A stretch of DNA of 64,000 nt from Paradesulfitobacterium ferrireducens (GCF_017310645.1 NZ_JAFLRH010000007.1:61993-125992), one strand, 5' to 3'. Shown: positions 27,448 to 36,135, counted from the stretch's first letter. The notes: generated by a model not told the origin, from the letters alone. Numbers and translations: made by a program.

Positions 27448-29295
27448 CTAAACCTTTTGCTCAAAAGACAGGGCATCAATGAATTCCTCTTGAAAGCCCT
27501 TATCACTGGACAGTTCAATGTGTCTGGCCTGTCGGGCGAGACTGAGCGCCCGCTCTTTCTCTGCAACGGAGAGAAGAGCCATTTTGGCCCCATCGCCGGC
27601 CGCATTCCCAATAGCGGCAATTCTGTCAAGCGGCACGAGAGGCAAGAGCCCGATACCCAGAGCACTTTGCTTCCCGATATAATTGCCAAAAGCTCCTGCT
27701 AAGAAAACACGATCGATTTCCCGGACCTCCGCTCCCAGCTCCCTCAAGAGAACCCTGATCCCAGCCATGATGGCTCCCTTAGCGAGTTGCAATTCACGCA
27801 CATCTTTCTGGCTGATCACGAGGTCTTCGCCTGTTGCCGAATCCTCGCCCCAGACCAGGACAAACTCCGCTCCCCCACCACTGCCGCGCAGGCGCCTGCG
27901 CACCAAAGGGGGGAGATTTTCCAACTGGGCTTCCTTAGCGGCAAGTCTCCCGGAACTTTCCACAACTCCCACCCGCACCATTTCAGAAAGTGCATCGATC
28001 AGACCGGAACCGCAAATCCCGCGGGGTTTGGTCCCACCGATCACGCCTACTTCGACGTCTGAGGAAATATGCACTCGCTCGATCGCGCCTTCTGCGGCCC
28101 GCATACCGTGCTTGATCTCCGCCCCCTCAAAGGCCGGCCCGGCCGCTGTGGAGCAGGTCAAGATACTCCCTTTACCGACCAGGACGATTTCGCCATTCGT
28201 CCCGATGTCCACCATGAGATTCACACCCTGCAGACGGTCGGCTCCACCGGCCAGCATGACCCCAACGGTGTCTGAGCCGACGTAGCCAGCCACGTTGGGC
28301 AAGACCGTGACGATGGCGGTTGCAAGAATGTTTAGTCCCAACTCCCCGGCCTCAATCTCCACCGCCTGCTGAAAGGCGGGAATAAAAGGGGCCGGAGCGA
28401 GAAAGGATGGATCAATGCCCAGAAACAAGTGGCTCATGGTCGTGTTGCCTACCACAACGGCCTGGTAAATTTCCTCGGGGCTTACCTCACATTTCCCGGT
28501 CAGTTGGGCAATGATCCCGTTGATACCGCCAACCACTTTCTCTTGCAATTCTTGCAACGCCTGCGGACCTCCAGCAGCATGCGTGATCCTGGCAATGACA
28601 TCGGCCCCGAAAATATTCTGAGGATTTGTCACTGCCCCGCTCGCAATGACCGTTCCGCGATTCAAATCCACCAAGTAGACGACCACCGTCGTCGTACCGA
28701 TATCGATGGCCAGGCCATAAGAGCGATCGCGGGTATCCCCAGGCTCCACTGCGAGCAGTCTTACACCATCCAGCACCGCCGTCACCTTAAACTTGCCCTG
28801 ACGCAGCTTTTGTGGTAAGGAGGCCGCCACCGGACGGCTGAACGGAACATCTTCAACCGGCAGTGCCCTGACAACGCGTTCCCAGTCTGCACCCTGATCC
28901 CCAACCGTCGGTTCCTTCAGATCGAGCGCAAGCTTGCGAATACCCGGCGCGTGCGCCCTAATTTTCTCTGAATCATGAAAACCGGCCTTGCGGTCGTAAG
29001 CATCCTTTTGCTCCTGCAAGACAACAACGGCATCTTCCGACAGAATGTGCTGACAAGCCAAAACCCACCCCGACTCGATTTCGGCCGGAGTGAGAAACTT
29101 CTTTTCCGCAGGCGTTAGATTAACCCCTTTGTCCGCCTCCCCTGTCTGCAACCGCACCTTGCACTTGCCGCAGGTTCCTTTGCCTCCGCAGGTACTTTCC
29201 ACCTGGACTTCAGCCGCTATCGCCGCCTGAAGAATGTTGCTGCCATCCTGTACACTGACCGTTTTGTTGGAAGGCAAGAATTTTACCTCAACCAA
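27448..29295 (-). CDS. Reductive activator of corrinoid proteins (2Fe-2S / ASKHA, RACE type)
   Basis: A 615-residue protein. The N-terminal ferredoxin domain holds 2Fe-2S cysteines C36, C42, C45 and C81 (STCGGKGTCGKC ... LACQH). A linker follows, then a long ASKHA-fold ATPase domain with GLAIDIGTTTVVVYLVDL near 205, NLMVDIGTNGEIVL near 360, GGTKPRGICGSGLIDAL near 425 and FLAGAFGNYIG near 545. RACE proteins use ATP to reduce inactive cob(II)alamin to cob(I)alamin in methyltransferase systems. Start is TTG at 29295, seven bases after AAAGGAG. G+C content is visibly higher than in the corrinoid genes just upstream. Confidence 0.93.
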   Translation of the reverse strand: MVEVKFLPSNKTVSVQDGSNILQAAIAAEVQVESTCGGKGTCGKCKVRLQTGEADKGVNLTPAEKKFLTPAEIESGWVLACQHILSEDAVVVLQEQKDAYDRKAGFHDSEKIRAHAPGIRKLALDLKEPTVGDQGADWERVVRALPVEDVPFSRPVAASLPQKLRQGKFKVTAVLDGVRLLAVEPGDTRDRSYGLAIDIGTTTVVVYLVDLNRGTVIASGAVTNPQNIFGADVIARITHAAGGPQALQELQEKVVGGINGIIAQLTGKCEVSPEEIYQAVVVGNTTMSHLFLGIDPSFLAPAPFIPAFQQAVEIEAGELGLNILATAIVTVLPNVAGYVGSDTVGVMLAGGADRLQGVNLMVDIGTNGEIVLVGKGSILTCSTAAGPAFEGAEIKHGMRAAEGAIERVHISSDVEVGVIGGTKPRGICGSGLIDALSEMVRVGVVESSGRLAAKEAQLENLPPLVRRRLRGSGGGAEFVLVWGEDSATGEDLVISQKDVRELQLAKGAIMAGIRVLLRELGAEVREIDRVFLAGAFGNYIGKQSALGIGLLPLVPLDRIAAIGNAAGDGAKMALLSVAEKERALSLARQARHIELSSDKGFQEEFIDALSFEQKV

Positions 29296-29462
29296 GATGT
29301 TGCTCCTTTCTGCCCAGAGACGCTTAATCTACCCCTCGCCGCTAATATCAATCTATTATAAATCGATTGAAAAAATAAAAAACCCTATTTCGCCCCAAAT
29401 TACGATATGGGGAGATGCCTCAGCCGACAAACTCCCCATATCCCTCAAGGGTCTCAGGTACA

Positions 29463-30116
29463 TTAGGCAGAGTGCGCAGAACCGCGGGCAGTCGTAAATA
29501 TTTCATCCGCAATTTTCACAGCATCACTCGCATTATGGGCAAAATAATCCGCCTTGACATAATTCTTGACAGCTTCGTCGACATAGTTGCCACCAATGAT
29601 CACAGCAACTTTTAAGCCTGCTGCCCGGATTTCCTCAATAATCTCTTTCATGCCTTCTTGGCAGGCAGTCAAGAGAACACTCATCCCAACCAGGGGAGCC
29701 TGACTCTCCTTTAAAGCCTCAATAAATTTTTCTGCCGGAACATCAATTCCTAGGTCAATCACATTATATCCGGCGCCTTTTAACAGCATCACGACAATGT
29801 TCTTGCCAAGGTCATGAACATCCCCCTTGACCGTTCCAATGACAATACTGCCACGATGCTGTTGATCCGCCCCTGCCAGATGCGGCTCTAGTACAGCCAT
29901 TGCATCTTTCATGATTTCACCGCACATGACTAATTCACTTAAGAAATAATCCCCGGATTCAAAACGCATACCAACTTCTGTCATTCCTTGCTGTAAGTTG
30001 TCCACAATTGCCAAAGGGGCAATTCCGGAATCCAGGCGAGTCGTAACTAGTTCCAGCACCTTCTCGTCTTCCAATTCCGCAATCGCGCTCGCTAGTTCAT
30101 CAATCAGTGTAGCCAT
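29463..30116 (-). CDS. Corrinoid (B12-binding) protein, methyltransferase subunit
   Basis: A 217-residue methyl carrier. Residues about 1-85 are the four-helix cap (B12-binding domain 1) and about 90-215 the Rossmann-like cobalamin domain with GDVHDLGKNIV, whose His is the lower cobalt ligand; the SVLLTAC and VIIGGNYVD segments complete the D-x-H-x2-G ... S-x-L ... GG signature. ATG at 30116 follows GGGAGG. It is one of three related corrinoid proteins in the island and sits between the small orphan gene and the RACE gene. Confidence 0.92.
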   Translation of the reverse strand: MATLIDELASAIAELEDEKVLELVTTRLDSGIAPLAIVDNLQQGMTEVGMRFESGDYFLSELVMCGEIMKDAMAVLEPHLAGADQQHRGSIVIGTVKGDVHDLGKNIVVMLLKGAGYNVIDLGIDVPAEKFIEALKESQAPLVGMSVLLTACQEGMKEIIEEIRAAGLKVAVIIGGNYVDEAVKNYVKADYFAHNASDAVKIADEIFTTARGSAHSA

Positions 30117-30163
30117 ATTAACTATTCCTCCCAATTTTAGATGATATCTGTGCAGACCGCATT

Positions 30164-30343
30164 TTAACGGTGAACCCAGTACCAGAGGTAGACGTAAGCA
30201 AAGGCGTCTATTTTTTCCCATTCCTTTTTAACGCCCTCCAAGTTACCGGCAATCAGCCCGAACTCTTTGGCTTTTTGCTCCCAGGGGATACAAACTCCTG
30301 GAGGGTTGCCCTTGGTTTCATTTTTTTTCGGCATATCCGTCAT
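30164..30343 (-). CDS. 59-residue conserved-looking orphan protein in the methyltransferase operon
   Basis: A short basic-to-neutral protein beginning MTDMPKKNETKGNPPG and ending AYVYLWYWVHR, with one Cys and a Trp/Tyr-rich tail. ATG at 30343 is preceded at eight bases by GGGGAGG, one of the best ribosome sites here; in-frame ATGs at 30364 and 30349 are worse. It lies tightly between a methyltransferase gene (stop at 30361) and a corrinoid gene (start at 30116), all on one strand. I do not recognise a family. A small subunit or chaperone of the adjacent methyltransferase is an inference from position. Confidence 0.72.
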   Translation of the reverse strand: MTDMPKKNETKGNPPGVCIPWEQKAKEFGLIAGNLEGVKKEWEKIDAFAYVYLWYWVHR

Positions 30344-30360
30344 TATCATTACCTCCCCGT

Positions 30361-31530
30361 TCAATAAGTTCCAAATTCTCTAGCTGCTTCGATAAGGGCT
30401 GCAATGTTTTCCGCTTTAACATCCGCTTGCATAACTCCAGCGCTATCAATGATAAAGGCCCCATCTGCGGCATAGTCATTGAGCAGACGCTTGACATATT
30501 CTTTGACTTCGCCCGGCTTGCCATAGGCCAACAGGGTATTGGGGACATTGCCGCTCAAACAGAACCTTCCACCGAGTACGGCCTTGGCTTTAGCCATATC
30601 TGTCTGATCGACATGGAAAACGATACTGTGATCAGGCAGCTCGGCAATCTTCTCCAAGTAAGGCGTCCAGTTGCCCTCGGCGTAGAACAAAGTCTGTTTT
30701 CCCAGCTTCCACATGCCTTCAATGACCGCCTTGAGTGATGGCCAATAGAAAGTATCCCATTGCTTGGGATTGAGGAACGGATAGCTTCCGCGGTGCAAGG
30801 GCATGAAAGCGGGTAAAGATGTGTCCCCACCGGATGTGGCCATTCCGTAGAAAATATTGTGAGCCACTAAGACTTCTGTTGCCGCAAGGACTTTATCCGG
30901 GCGCTTGCGGAGATCCATCATGATCCCTTTGAGGCCCCGCAGCGTATCACCCAGAGTATCAAAAGGAGCCTTGCTGAAGCCTGCTATTGACAAAGGCATA
31001 CCGAAATCTTTGGCCCAATGGGCTCCAGCCTGTTGCGAAGCGCCTGTGCTCATCATCATGGCTGCTGTTCCCTTAATCAAAGCCAAATTGGCACGGTATG
31101 ATCCCGGTTCGGCAAATTCCTCATGAATCCGTGGCAGATAAGACTCCAAGATCCATTTGGTCGGGTCAGCAATAAAGGCATCATAGTCATCAGCGAGCAT
31201 ATACTCGTCTTCAACATACTGAAATTGCCGGTTTTCTTCCAGTTCGCGTCCCGCAAACTTCAGGTATTTAGCTCCGACGGCATCATGCTGTCCGGCCCAC
31301 CAGAGGCTGGGAGTCCCTCCGATAACATCCATATCAAAATCAGCAAGGATCTTGTCGACAGCAGCAATATTTTTATCCAAATCATAATAGATATCCTGCA
31401 AAGTAATGCCTGCATAGGCTGCCATGAATTCACTTAACTGCAAACGGATCGGAACCTTGTCCGGTTTTCCTCCTTTGAGGGCAGTTGTGTAGCGATTAAA
31501 CCTTTCTTGAAATAGTTCTTCTTTGCCCAT
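30361..31530 (-). CDS. URO-D family substrate:corrinoid methyltransferase (MT I candidate)
   Basis: A 389-residue protein of the long URO-D-like group found in corrinoid-dependent demethylation. VPIRLQLSEFMAAYAGITLQDIYYD near the start and HRGSYPFLNPKQWDTFYWP in the middle are typical. The HxCG zinc motif of MtaA is replaced by AEGN; instead E285 and H306 form an E-x20-H pair, the spacing I recall for the zinc site of acetogen O-demethylase methyltransferases. Start: ATG at 31530 (GGAGG 12 bases upstream, GGAAG closer). About 40 percent of it can be aligned by eye with the 32470 gene product. Substrate unknown. Confidence 0.83.
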   Translation of the reverse strand: MGKEELFQERFNRYTTALKGGKPDKVPIRLQLSEFMAAYAGITLQDIYYDLDKNIAAVDKILADFDMDVIGGTPSLWWAGQHDAVGAKYLKFAGRELEENRQFQYVEDEYMLADDYDAFIADPTKWILESYLPRIHEEFAEPGSYRANLALIKGTAAMMMSTGASQQAGAHWAKDFGMPLSIAGFSKAPFDTLGDTLRGLKGIMMDLRKRPDKVLAATEVLVAHNIFYGMATSGGDTSLPAFMPLHRGSYPFLNPKQWDTFYWPSLKAVIEGMWKLGKQTLFYAEGNWTPYLEKIAELPDHSIVFHVDQTDMAKAKAVLGGRFCLSGNVPNTLLAYGKPGEVKEYVKRLLNDYAADGAFIIDSAGVMQADVKAENIAALIEAAREFGTY

Positions 31531-31644
31531 TGACTTCCGGCACCTCCAACATTTATTTTCTGGTTTCGGTCCTAGAACCACAATACTCTTTTATCCATTA
31601 TCACTTCCCCTTTTCCAGGCCGCTAAAAAATGCATTTCGAAAAC

Positions 31645-32436
31645 CTAGTCTTCCAAACTGTTGTTGCGGAAGGCTTTCAGGTAATTGCGGGAAAAGCGAT
31701 CCTTGTTGAGAAGTAAATTTGAGGCTATCAGCGCACTGGTAATTTTGGTGTCAGTGGGATCCATGATGGCGGCATCCATCCCATGGCTCATACAAATGGT
31801 AAGGAAATTGCGGTTAATCAATTTGCGTTTCGGCAGAGAATGAGATACATTGCTCAGACCTGATACCGTTTTGACATTGAACAGTCGTTTAATTTCGGTC
31901 AGGCATTCAAAGAAGATTACACCGTTGTTGCTGTCTACAGCTAGGGGCAGCACCAAAGGGTCAAAATAAACCTTCTCTAAATCAACATTTTGTTTCTTGA
32001 GGATGTCCACGAGTTGACCGGCGATTTTGATGCGCTCTTCGGCAGTTTTGGGTATTCCGTTGTCATCCATGGTCAAAGCAATGACAGCGCAATCAAATTC
32101 CTTGATCAGAGGCAGCATCCCTTCAAGCCGGCTGGTCTCCATGCTGATTGAATTCAGCATTGTCTTGCCTTGAGCGACTTCCAAGCCTTTCCTGATCACG
32201 TCCGGGCTCACACTGTCAATGCACAGAGGCACATCTACAACTTCCTGCACGGCGCGCACGACCCACTCCATGTCGTCGATTTCGCTGTTCCCTTGCGCAG
32301 TATTGATATCGAGAAAATCCGCTCCGCCGGCAGCCTGTTTCTTCGCCAACTCTTTGATGAAGTCGACATCTTTGTTCAGGATAGCTTCCCTCACGGACGG
32401 AATTGCACTGTTTAACTTTTCTCCAATAATAAGCAT
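31645..32436 (-). CDS. Methyltetrahydrofolate:corrinoid methyltransferase (DHPS-like, MT II)
   Basis: A 263-residue pterin-binding TIM barrel of the dihydropteroate-synthase/MetH-pterin/AcsE family. Signatures are IIGEKLNSAIPSV at the N-terminus, GGADFLDINTAQGN near 37, LCIDSVSPDVI near 70, MLNSISME near 93, CAVIALTMDDNGIP near 115 and VSGLSNVSHSLP near 195. It should move the methyl group between the corrinoid protein and tetrahydrofolate, feeding the Wood-Ljungdahl methyl branch. ATG at 32436 follows GGAGG at ten bases. It lies between the two URO-D methyltransferase genes. Confidence 0.92.
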   Translation of the reverse strand: MLIIGEKLNSAIPSVREAILNKDVDFIKELAKKQAAGGADFLDINTAQGNSEIDDMEWVVRAVQEVVDVPLCIDSVSPDVIRKGLEVAQGKTMLNSISMETSRLEGMLPLIKEFDCAVIALTMDDNGIPKTAEERIKIAGQLVDILKKQNVDLEKVYFDPLVLPLAVDSNNGVIFFECLTEIKRLFNVKTVSGLSNVSHSLPKRKLINRNFLTICMSHGMDAAIMDPTDTKITSALIASNLLLNKDRFSRNYLKAFRNNSLED

Positions 32437-32469
32437 CGTTTTAAATCCTCCAATTTGCGACTTCGCTAT

Positions 32470-33714
32470 CTACCGATATACTCCATAGTCCTTGGTAAAA
32501 TCAAACATGGCTCTGGCATTTTCAATTTTGGCGTCCTCAAGGCTCACCGATGTATCCATGATGAAACCGCCGTTTTTGCCAACCACATCAATGAGTTTCT
32601 TGCAGTACGCTTTCACATCATCCGGAGTGCCTAAACATAATATGGGCATCGGGACATTCCCCTTGAGACATACCTTGTCTCCAAGGATCTCTTTGGCTTT
32701 AAATATATCCGTGTTTTCCAAGTGGTAAACAACTTTTCCTGGGGGTACATCGCTCATGATTTCGAGCCGTGATGTGTGATCCGCTTCTACAAAAACTACT
32801 GGGGTCATCCCCGCATCAATCAAACCCATCATAACTTTTCTTAAACTCGGCCAGTAAAAAGTCTTGAACTGATCTTGATTCATAAACTGGTCCGAGCCTT
32901 TGTGCAGAGGAATGAAAATGAAGGGATTTCCACTTTGCTTTCCCGAAGTGACCCCCAGCTCAATCATCCAGGGCGTAAGCTTATCAAGAGCCCTGAGAAG
33001 CTTCTCGGGACGCCGGTAGATGTCAAGCATGATGCCCTTGGTACCACGAAAATAGTCACCCAAGGTATCATATGGTGCTTGTGTAAGCCCACCAAGTGAG
33101 ATAGGGAACCCCCTTTTAGCCATTTCCTGGCCGAACTTCATAATGTAAGTCAATGCGTCCATGGAGGCTTCTCCGGCTTTCTTCAACGCATCCACCGCCT
33201 TTTGAAGCGCCGGGGTGCCGAAAGGTGCCAAAGATCCCATATTAAAATAGGTGAAACTAAACTTAAAGGGAGCCATTTGACTGAAAGGTTCAAATTCACT
33301 ACAGATTCGCGGATAGTATTTTCTGATTATCCAGTCGGTAGGATCTTCAATAAAGTGATCGTATTCTTCTGCCTTCATGTATTCGCCTTCAACAAACTGA
33401 TACGGTTTGTTCGGACCAACACCTCGCCCGGGCCATCTTAGTTGTTTAAATCCCAAGGCGTCGAGGGTTGGACCCAAATAATAGATGCCAGGGATATCCG
33501 CCATATCTGGCTCGAAATCTTCATGTACCTTGATGGCCGCACTTAGCATTTTTTCAGCATCATACGTGTATTCTTCATAGGTGATTCCCGCATAACGAGC
33601 AGCAAAATAAGAGAAAAACGTTACAATTGGCACTCTATCCGGAACTCGTAGAGCAATCGCATCTTCTACTCTCTTTAATCTCTCTTGGTATAATTCCTCA
33701 GGATTTTTAGTCAT
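32470..33714 (-). CDS. URO-D family substrate:corrinoid methyltransferase (second MT I candidate)
   Basis: A 414-residue long-form URO-D-like protein. VPIVTFFSYFAARYAGITYEE near residue 30 and HKGSDQFMNQDQFKTFYWPS near 270 align with the 30361 paralogue. At the expected MtaA zinc motif it reads VEADH; E310 and H331 again form E-x20-H. CLKGNVPMPIL and a final FDFTKDYGVYR also parallel the sister gene. ATG at 33714 follows GGGGAGG. It is 60 bases after a corrinoid gene and 33 bases before the MT II gene. Two paralogues in one operon suggest two substrates or a hetero-oligomer. Confidence 0.85.
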   Translation of the reverse strand: MTKNPEELYQERLKRVEDAIALRVPDRVPIVTFFSYFAARYAGITYEEYTYDAEKMLSAAIKVHEDFEPDMADIPGIYYLGPTLDALGFKQLRWPGRGVGPNKPYQFVEGEYMKAEEYDHFIEDPTDWIIRKYYPRICSEFEPFSQMAPFKFSFTYFNMGSLAPFGTPALQKAVDALKKAGEASMDALTYIMKFGQEMAKRGFPISLGGLTQAPYDTLGDYFRGTKGIMLDIYRRPEKLLRALDKLTPWMIELGVTSGKQSGNPFIFIPLHKGSDQFMNQDQFKTFYWPSLRKVMMGLIDAGMTPVVFVEADHTSRLEIMSDVPPGKVVYHLENTDIFKAKEILGDKVCLKGNVPMPILCLGTPDDVKAYCKKLIDVVGKNGGFIMDTSVSLEDAKIENARAMFDFTKDYGVYR

Positions 33715-33774
33715 GATAAGCATCCTCCCCGAACTATTCTCAATTAGCACATTTTGAAATGAAAACACAATCCT

Positions 33775-34407
33775 TTAACAACTTGTAACCCAATGCTTGG
33801 CAAGTTCAATGCCATGCTGCGCATCTTTCGCGTAAGCATCAGCACCCACTGAGTTTGCCACCTGTTCGTTTGTGGGAGCTCCTCCGATCATGATTTTCAC
33901 TTGTTCTCTCAATCCAGCTTCCTTGATCGCATCCACGGTTTCCTTCATAGCTTTAAATGCTACAGTTAAGAGACCGCTCATACCGACCACATCAGGCTGT
34001 ACTTCCCTTATTTTTTCAACAAACTTTTCGGGAGTGACATCTACACCAAGATCAAAGACTTGAAAGTCGTTAGCTTCCATGAAAAATGCAACAATGTTCT
34101 TGCCGATATCATGAAGATCTCCTTCCACCGTCCCCATTACTACTTTCCCTGCATAGCCTGTCGTAATACCCTTCTTCATCCTGGATTTGGCTAGTTCCGA
34201 AATCTCTTGAAGAATCTCACCACTCATCAGCAAATCAGGAATAAAGTACTGGCCTTGCTCAAAGCGTTTACCGACAATCTCCGTCGCCTCTCTGCAACGC
34301 TCCAGAATGGCCATTGGGTCGGTTCCCCCTTCAATCAGCTGTCTGGCAGTTGCCAGAGCCTCCTCTTCTTGAAGATCAGCAATGAGATTTACTAATTTCT
34401 CCGACAT
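33775..34407 (-). CDS. Corrinoid (B12-binding) protein, methyltransferase subunit
   Basis: A 210-residue methyl carrier with cap domain (1-85) and cobalamin domain (90-210). GDLHDIGKNIV supplies the cobalt-ligand His, followed by MSGLLTV and IMIGGAPTNEQ. ATG at 34407 follows GGGAGGAAGG; the in-frame Met at 34425 is inside the leader. It is the first gene after the internal promoter/operator at 34566-34619, so it heads the main substrate-induced transcript. Confidence 0.92.
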   Translation of the reverse strand: MSEKLVNLIADLQEEEALATARQLIEGGTDPMAILERCREATEIVGKRFEQGQYFIPDLLMSGEILQEISELAKSRMKKGITTGYAGKVVMGTVEGDLHDIGKNIVAFFMEANDFQVFDLGVDVTPEKFVEKIREVQPDVVGMSGLLTVAFKAMKETVDAIKEAGLREQVKIMIGGAPTNEQVANSVGADAYAKDAQHGIELAKHWVTSC

Positions 34408-34565
34408 TAGTCCTTCCTCCCTCAATAAATTAATGTTTACTCGCTAAAGTTTAGCGTAAACCCATCGAACTCTAACAAACCAATAACGGTTTGTCGGGAC
34501 ACTTTGCGCCTGTCAAGGGTCGGCGATAGCCGAGACGAAGTTCTTGCATTTGTACGATTGTATAA

Positions 34566-34578
34566 TTGTATATACAAG
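34566..34578 (-). promoter_or_regulatory. Putative GntR operator 1
   Basis: CTTGTATATACAA on the minus strand includes the 12-bp palindrome TTGTATATACAA. It starts 12 bases after the -10 box at 34591, so a bound repressor would block the start of transcription. A second, similar run (TTATACAATCGTACAA) follows just downstream. The match in front of gntR (36219-36231) supports a shared repressor. Confidence 0.7.
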
Positions 34579-34590
34579 TTATTTGATCTT

Positions 34591-34619
34591 ATATTAACAT
34601 GGGCCGAAGGGCGGGTCAA
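34591..34619 (-). promoter_or_regulatory. Internal promoter of the methyltransferase operon
   Basis: TTGACC (34614-34619) and TAATAT (34591-34596) with a 17-base spacer on the minus strand, 285-base gap between two corrinoid genes. It should drive the 34407 corrinoid gene and everything downstream. Confidence 0.8.
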
Positions 34620-34710
34620 TACCCTTTCGGCAAACTATTTAGAATTCTCTGCTCCGATCGGTCCTTCCCTCGATCAAGCGGCCCCCAAAAATAGTCTCAG
34701 AGCCAGGAAG

Positions 34711-35358
34711 TCAGCTTTGGGAATGAAGGCAGTCCTTCTGTGCAATTTCTCGAATAATTCGCAGGGCTTGAGATACATCATTGGCATAAAAGTCGACACC
34801 GGTATACTCTTTGACCAGTTCACCAACCGCATAGCCCCCGACCACCACCTTGACTTTATCCCGCAAACCTGCTTCCTCCAGTAGATCGACGACTTTCTTG
34901 ATAGAGCCGACACAAAAGGAAAGAAGGACACTGATCCCCAAAATACAGGTCTTGGTCTCGCTCACTGCCTGAACGAACTTTTCAGGTGAGACGTCTACGC
35001 CCAAATCATAGACACGGAAACCAGACGACCGCAATAGATAAATGATAATGTTCTTACCCAGATCATGAATATCTCCTTCGATCGTTCCCATGACGACGGA
35101 ATATCCATTATTGGGTTCACCAACGGGAATATGCGGCTCAACGAGGTGCATCACGCCCCGGAAAATCTCTTCAGACATGATCAGGTCAGAGAGGAAATAC
35201 TGACCATCACTGTAGCGTTTACCCACTATTTCCACGCCATTGCGGCAACTCTCAACGATCTCCGTCGGGCTGACTCCCGCTTGGATTCTCGCTTCAACTA
35301 GAGATAGGACCTCTTCTTCGTCAAGCTCACCCATCGCTAGTTTCAATCTGTCTTCCAC
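34711..35358 (-). CDS. Corrinoid (B12-binding) protein, methyltransferase subunit
   Basis: A 215-residue methyl carrier with GDIHDLGKNII and VVVGGYAVGE in the cobalamin domain and a helical cap domain (SLVEARIQAGVSPTEIV). GTG start at 35358 with GGAGG eight bases upstream. It is 21 bases after gntR and probably cotranscribed with it, while a new promoter separates it from the rest of the operon. It may thus be made at the low level set by gntR and be the partner of a different methyltransferase. Confidence 0.91.
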   Translation of the reverse strand: MEDRLKLAMGELDEEEVLSLVEARIQAGVSPTEIVESCRNGVEIVGKRYSDGQYFLSDLIMSEEIFRGVMHLVEPHIPVGEPNNGYSVVMGTIEGDIHDLGKNIIIYLLRSSGFRVYDLGVDVSPEKFVQAVSETKTCILGISVLLSFCVGSIKKVVDLLEEAGLRDKVKVVVGGYAVGELVKEYTGVDFYANDVSQALRIIREIAQKDCLHSQS

Positions 35359-35379
35359 AGATGCAACCTCCTCGCCCTG

Positions 35380-36135
35380 CTACTCTTTTTGAAACCACCC
35401 GTCGTGGCTTGTGATTTTATATCTATCCCCACGAAAAATGGACTTGCTCCAGCCAACCGGCTTAAGATCCGGGTCGAAAACAGTCGTCTCAACCAGAAAC
35501 AGGGGAGCACCGGGAGAGACTCCAAGAATGGATGCCTCTTCATTCGTAGCCACCGCCGCCTTCAGAACCTTCTTAGCACTGACCGGCACATAATCACTGT
35601 GAGTCGCAATTAACCCCGGCAGAGTCGGATCATTCAGTTCCGACTCCAGGAGGGGTTTACTTTTGGTATATATTATGTATTTGTTCTCCAGACTCAGGCG
35701 CTCATTCTCAGCAGAAAGAACCGTACGAAAGTGCAGTATCCTATGGATGCCTTCTTTTAAAAGGAATTTTGCCTTCAACTCCTCATCGGCCCGAATAATC
35801 TTAGCCTCTAGAAGGGTCGTTTTGTAATTGAGTCCCCTTTGCACCATCTCGTGGCTAAAATTGTTCAATTCAAAGACAACATTATCCAATTTGGGGCTGG
35901 CGACAAATGTACCTTTTCCTTGAAGAGCATACACCATTCCCTCCGATACCAGTTCCGCAATGGATCTGCGTACCGTCATCCGGCTGATTTCGTAACGGTT
36001 GGCAATCTCGATCTCTGTCGGCAGAGCTTCGCCCGGTTTAAATTCTCCCCGTCGGATTTGTTCTCTAATTAATTTAGCCAGCTGATAATATATAGGAATA
36101 ACCGAGTTCTTATCGATTAAATTGCCTTCCTGCAT
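35380..36135 (-). CDS. GntR family regulator, HutC/UTRA type
   Basis: A 251-residue repressor-type protein. Residues 10-80 form the GntR winged helix (YYQLAKLIREQIRRGEFKPG, then PTEIEIANRYEISRMTVRR and GKGTFVA). Residues about 95-245 are a UTRA ligand domain (ILHFRTVLSAENERLSLENKYI, LFLVETTVFD). HutC-type proteins usually release DNA on binding a pathway substrate. It is the first gene of the methyltransferase island, and two like-spaced operator candidates lie before it and 1.5 kb downstream inside the island, so it most likely regulates itself and the operon. The ATG at 36135 has only a distant GGAG. Confidence 0.9.
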   Translation of the reverse strand: MQEGNLIDKNSVIPIYYQLAKLIREQIRRGEFKPGEALPTEIEIANRYEISRMTVRRSIAELVSEGMVYALQGKGTFVASPKLDNVVFELNNFSHEMVQRGLNYKTTLLEAKIIRADEELKAKFLLKEGIHRILHFRTVLSAENERLSLENKYIIYTKSKPLLESELNDPTLPGLIATHSDYVPVSAKKVLKAAVATNEEASILGVSPGAPLFLVETTVFDPDLKPVGWSKSIFRGDRYKITSHDGWFQKE

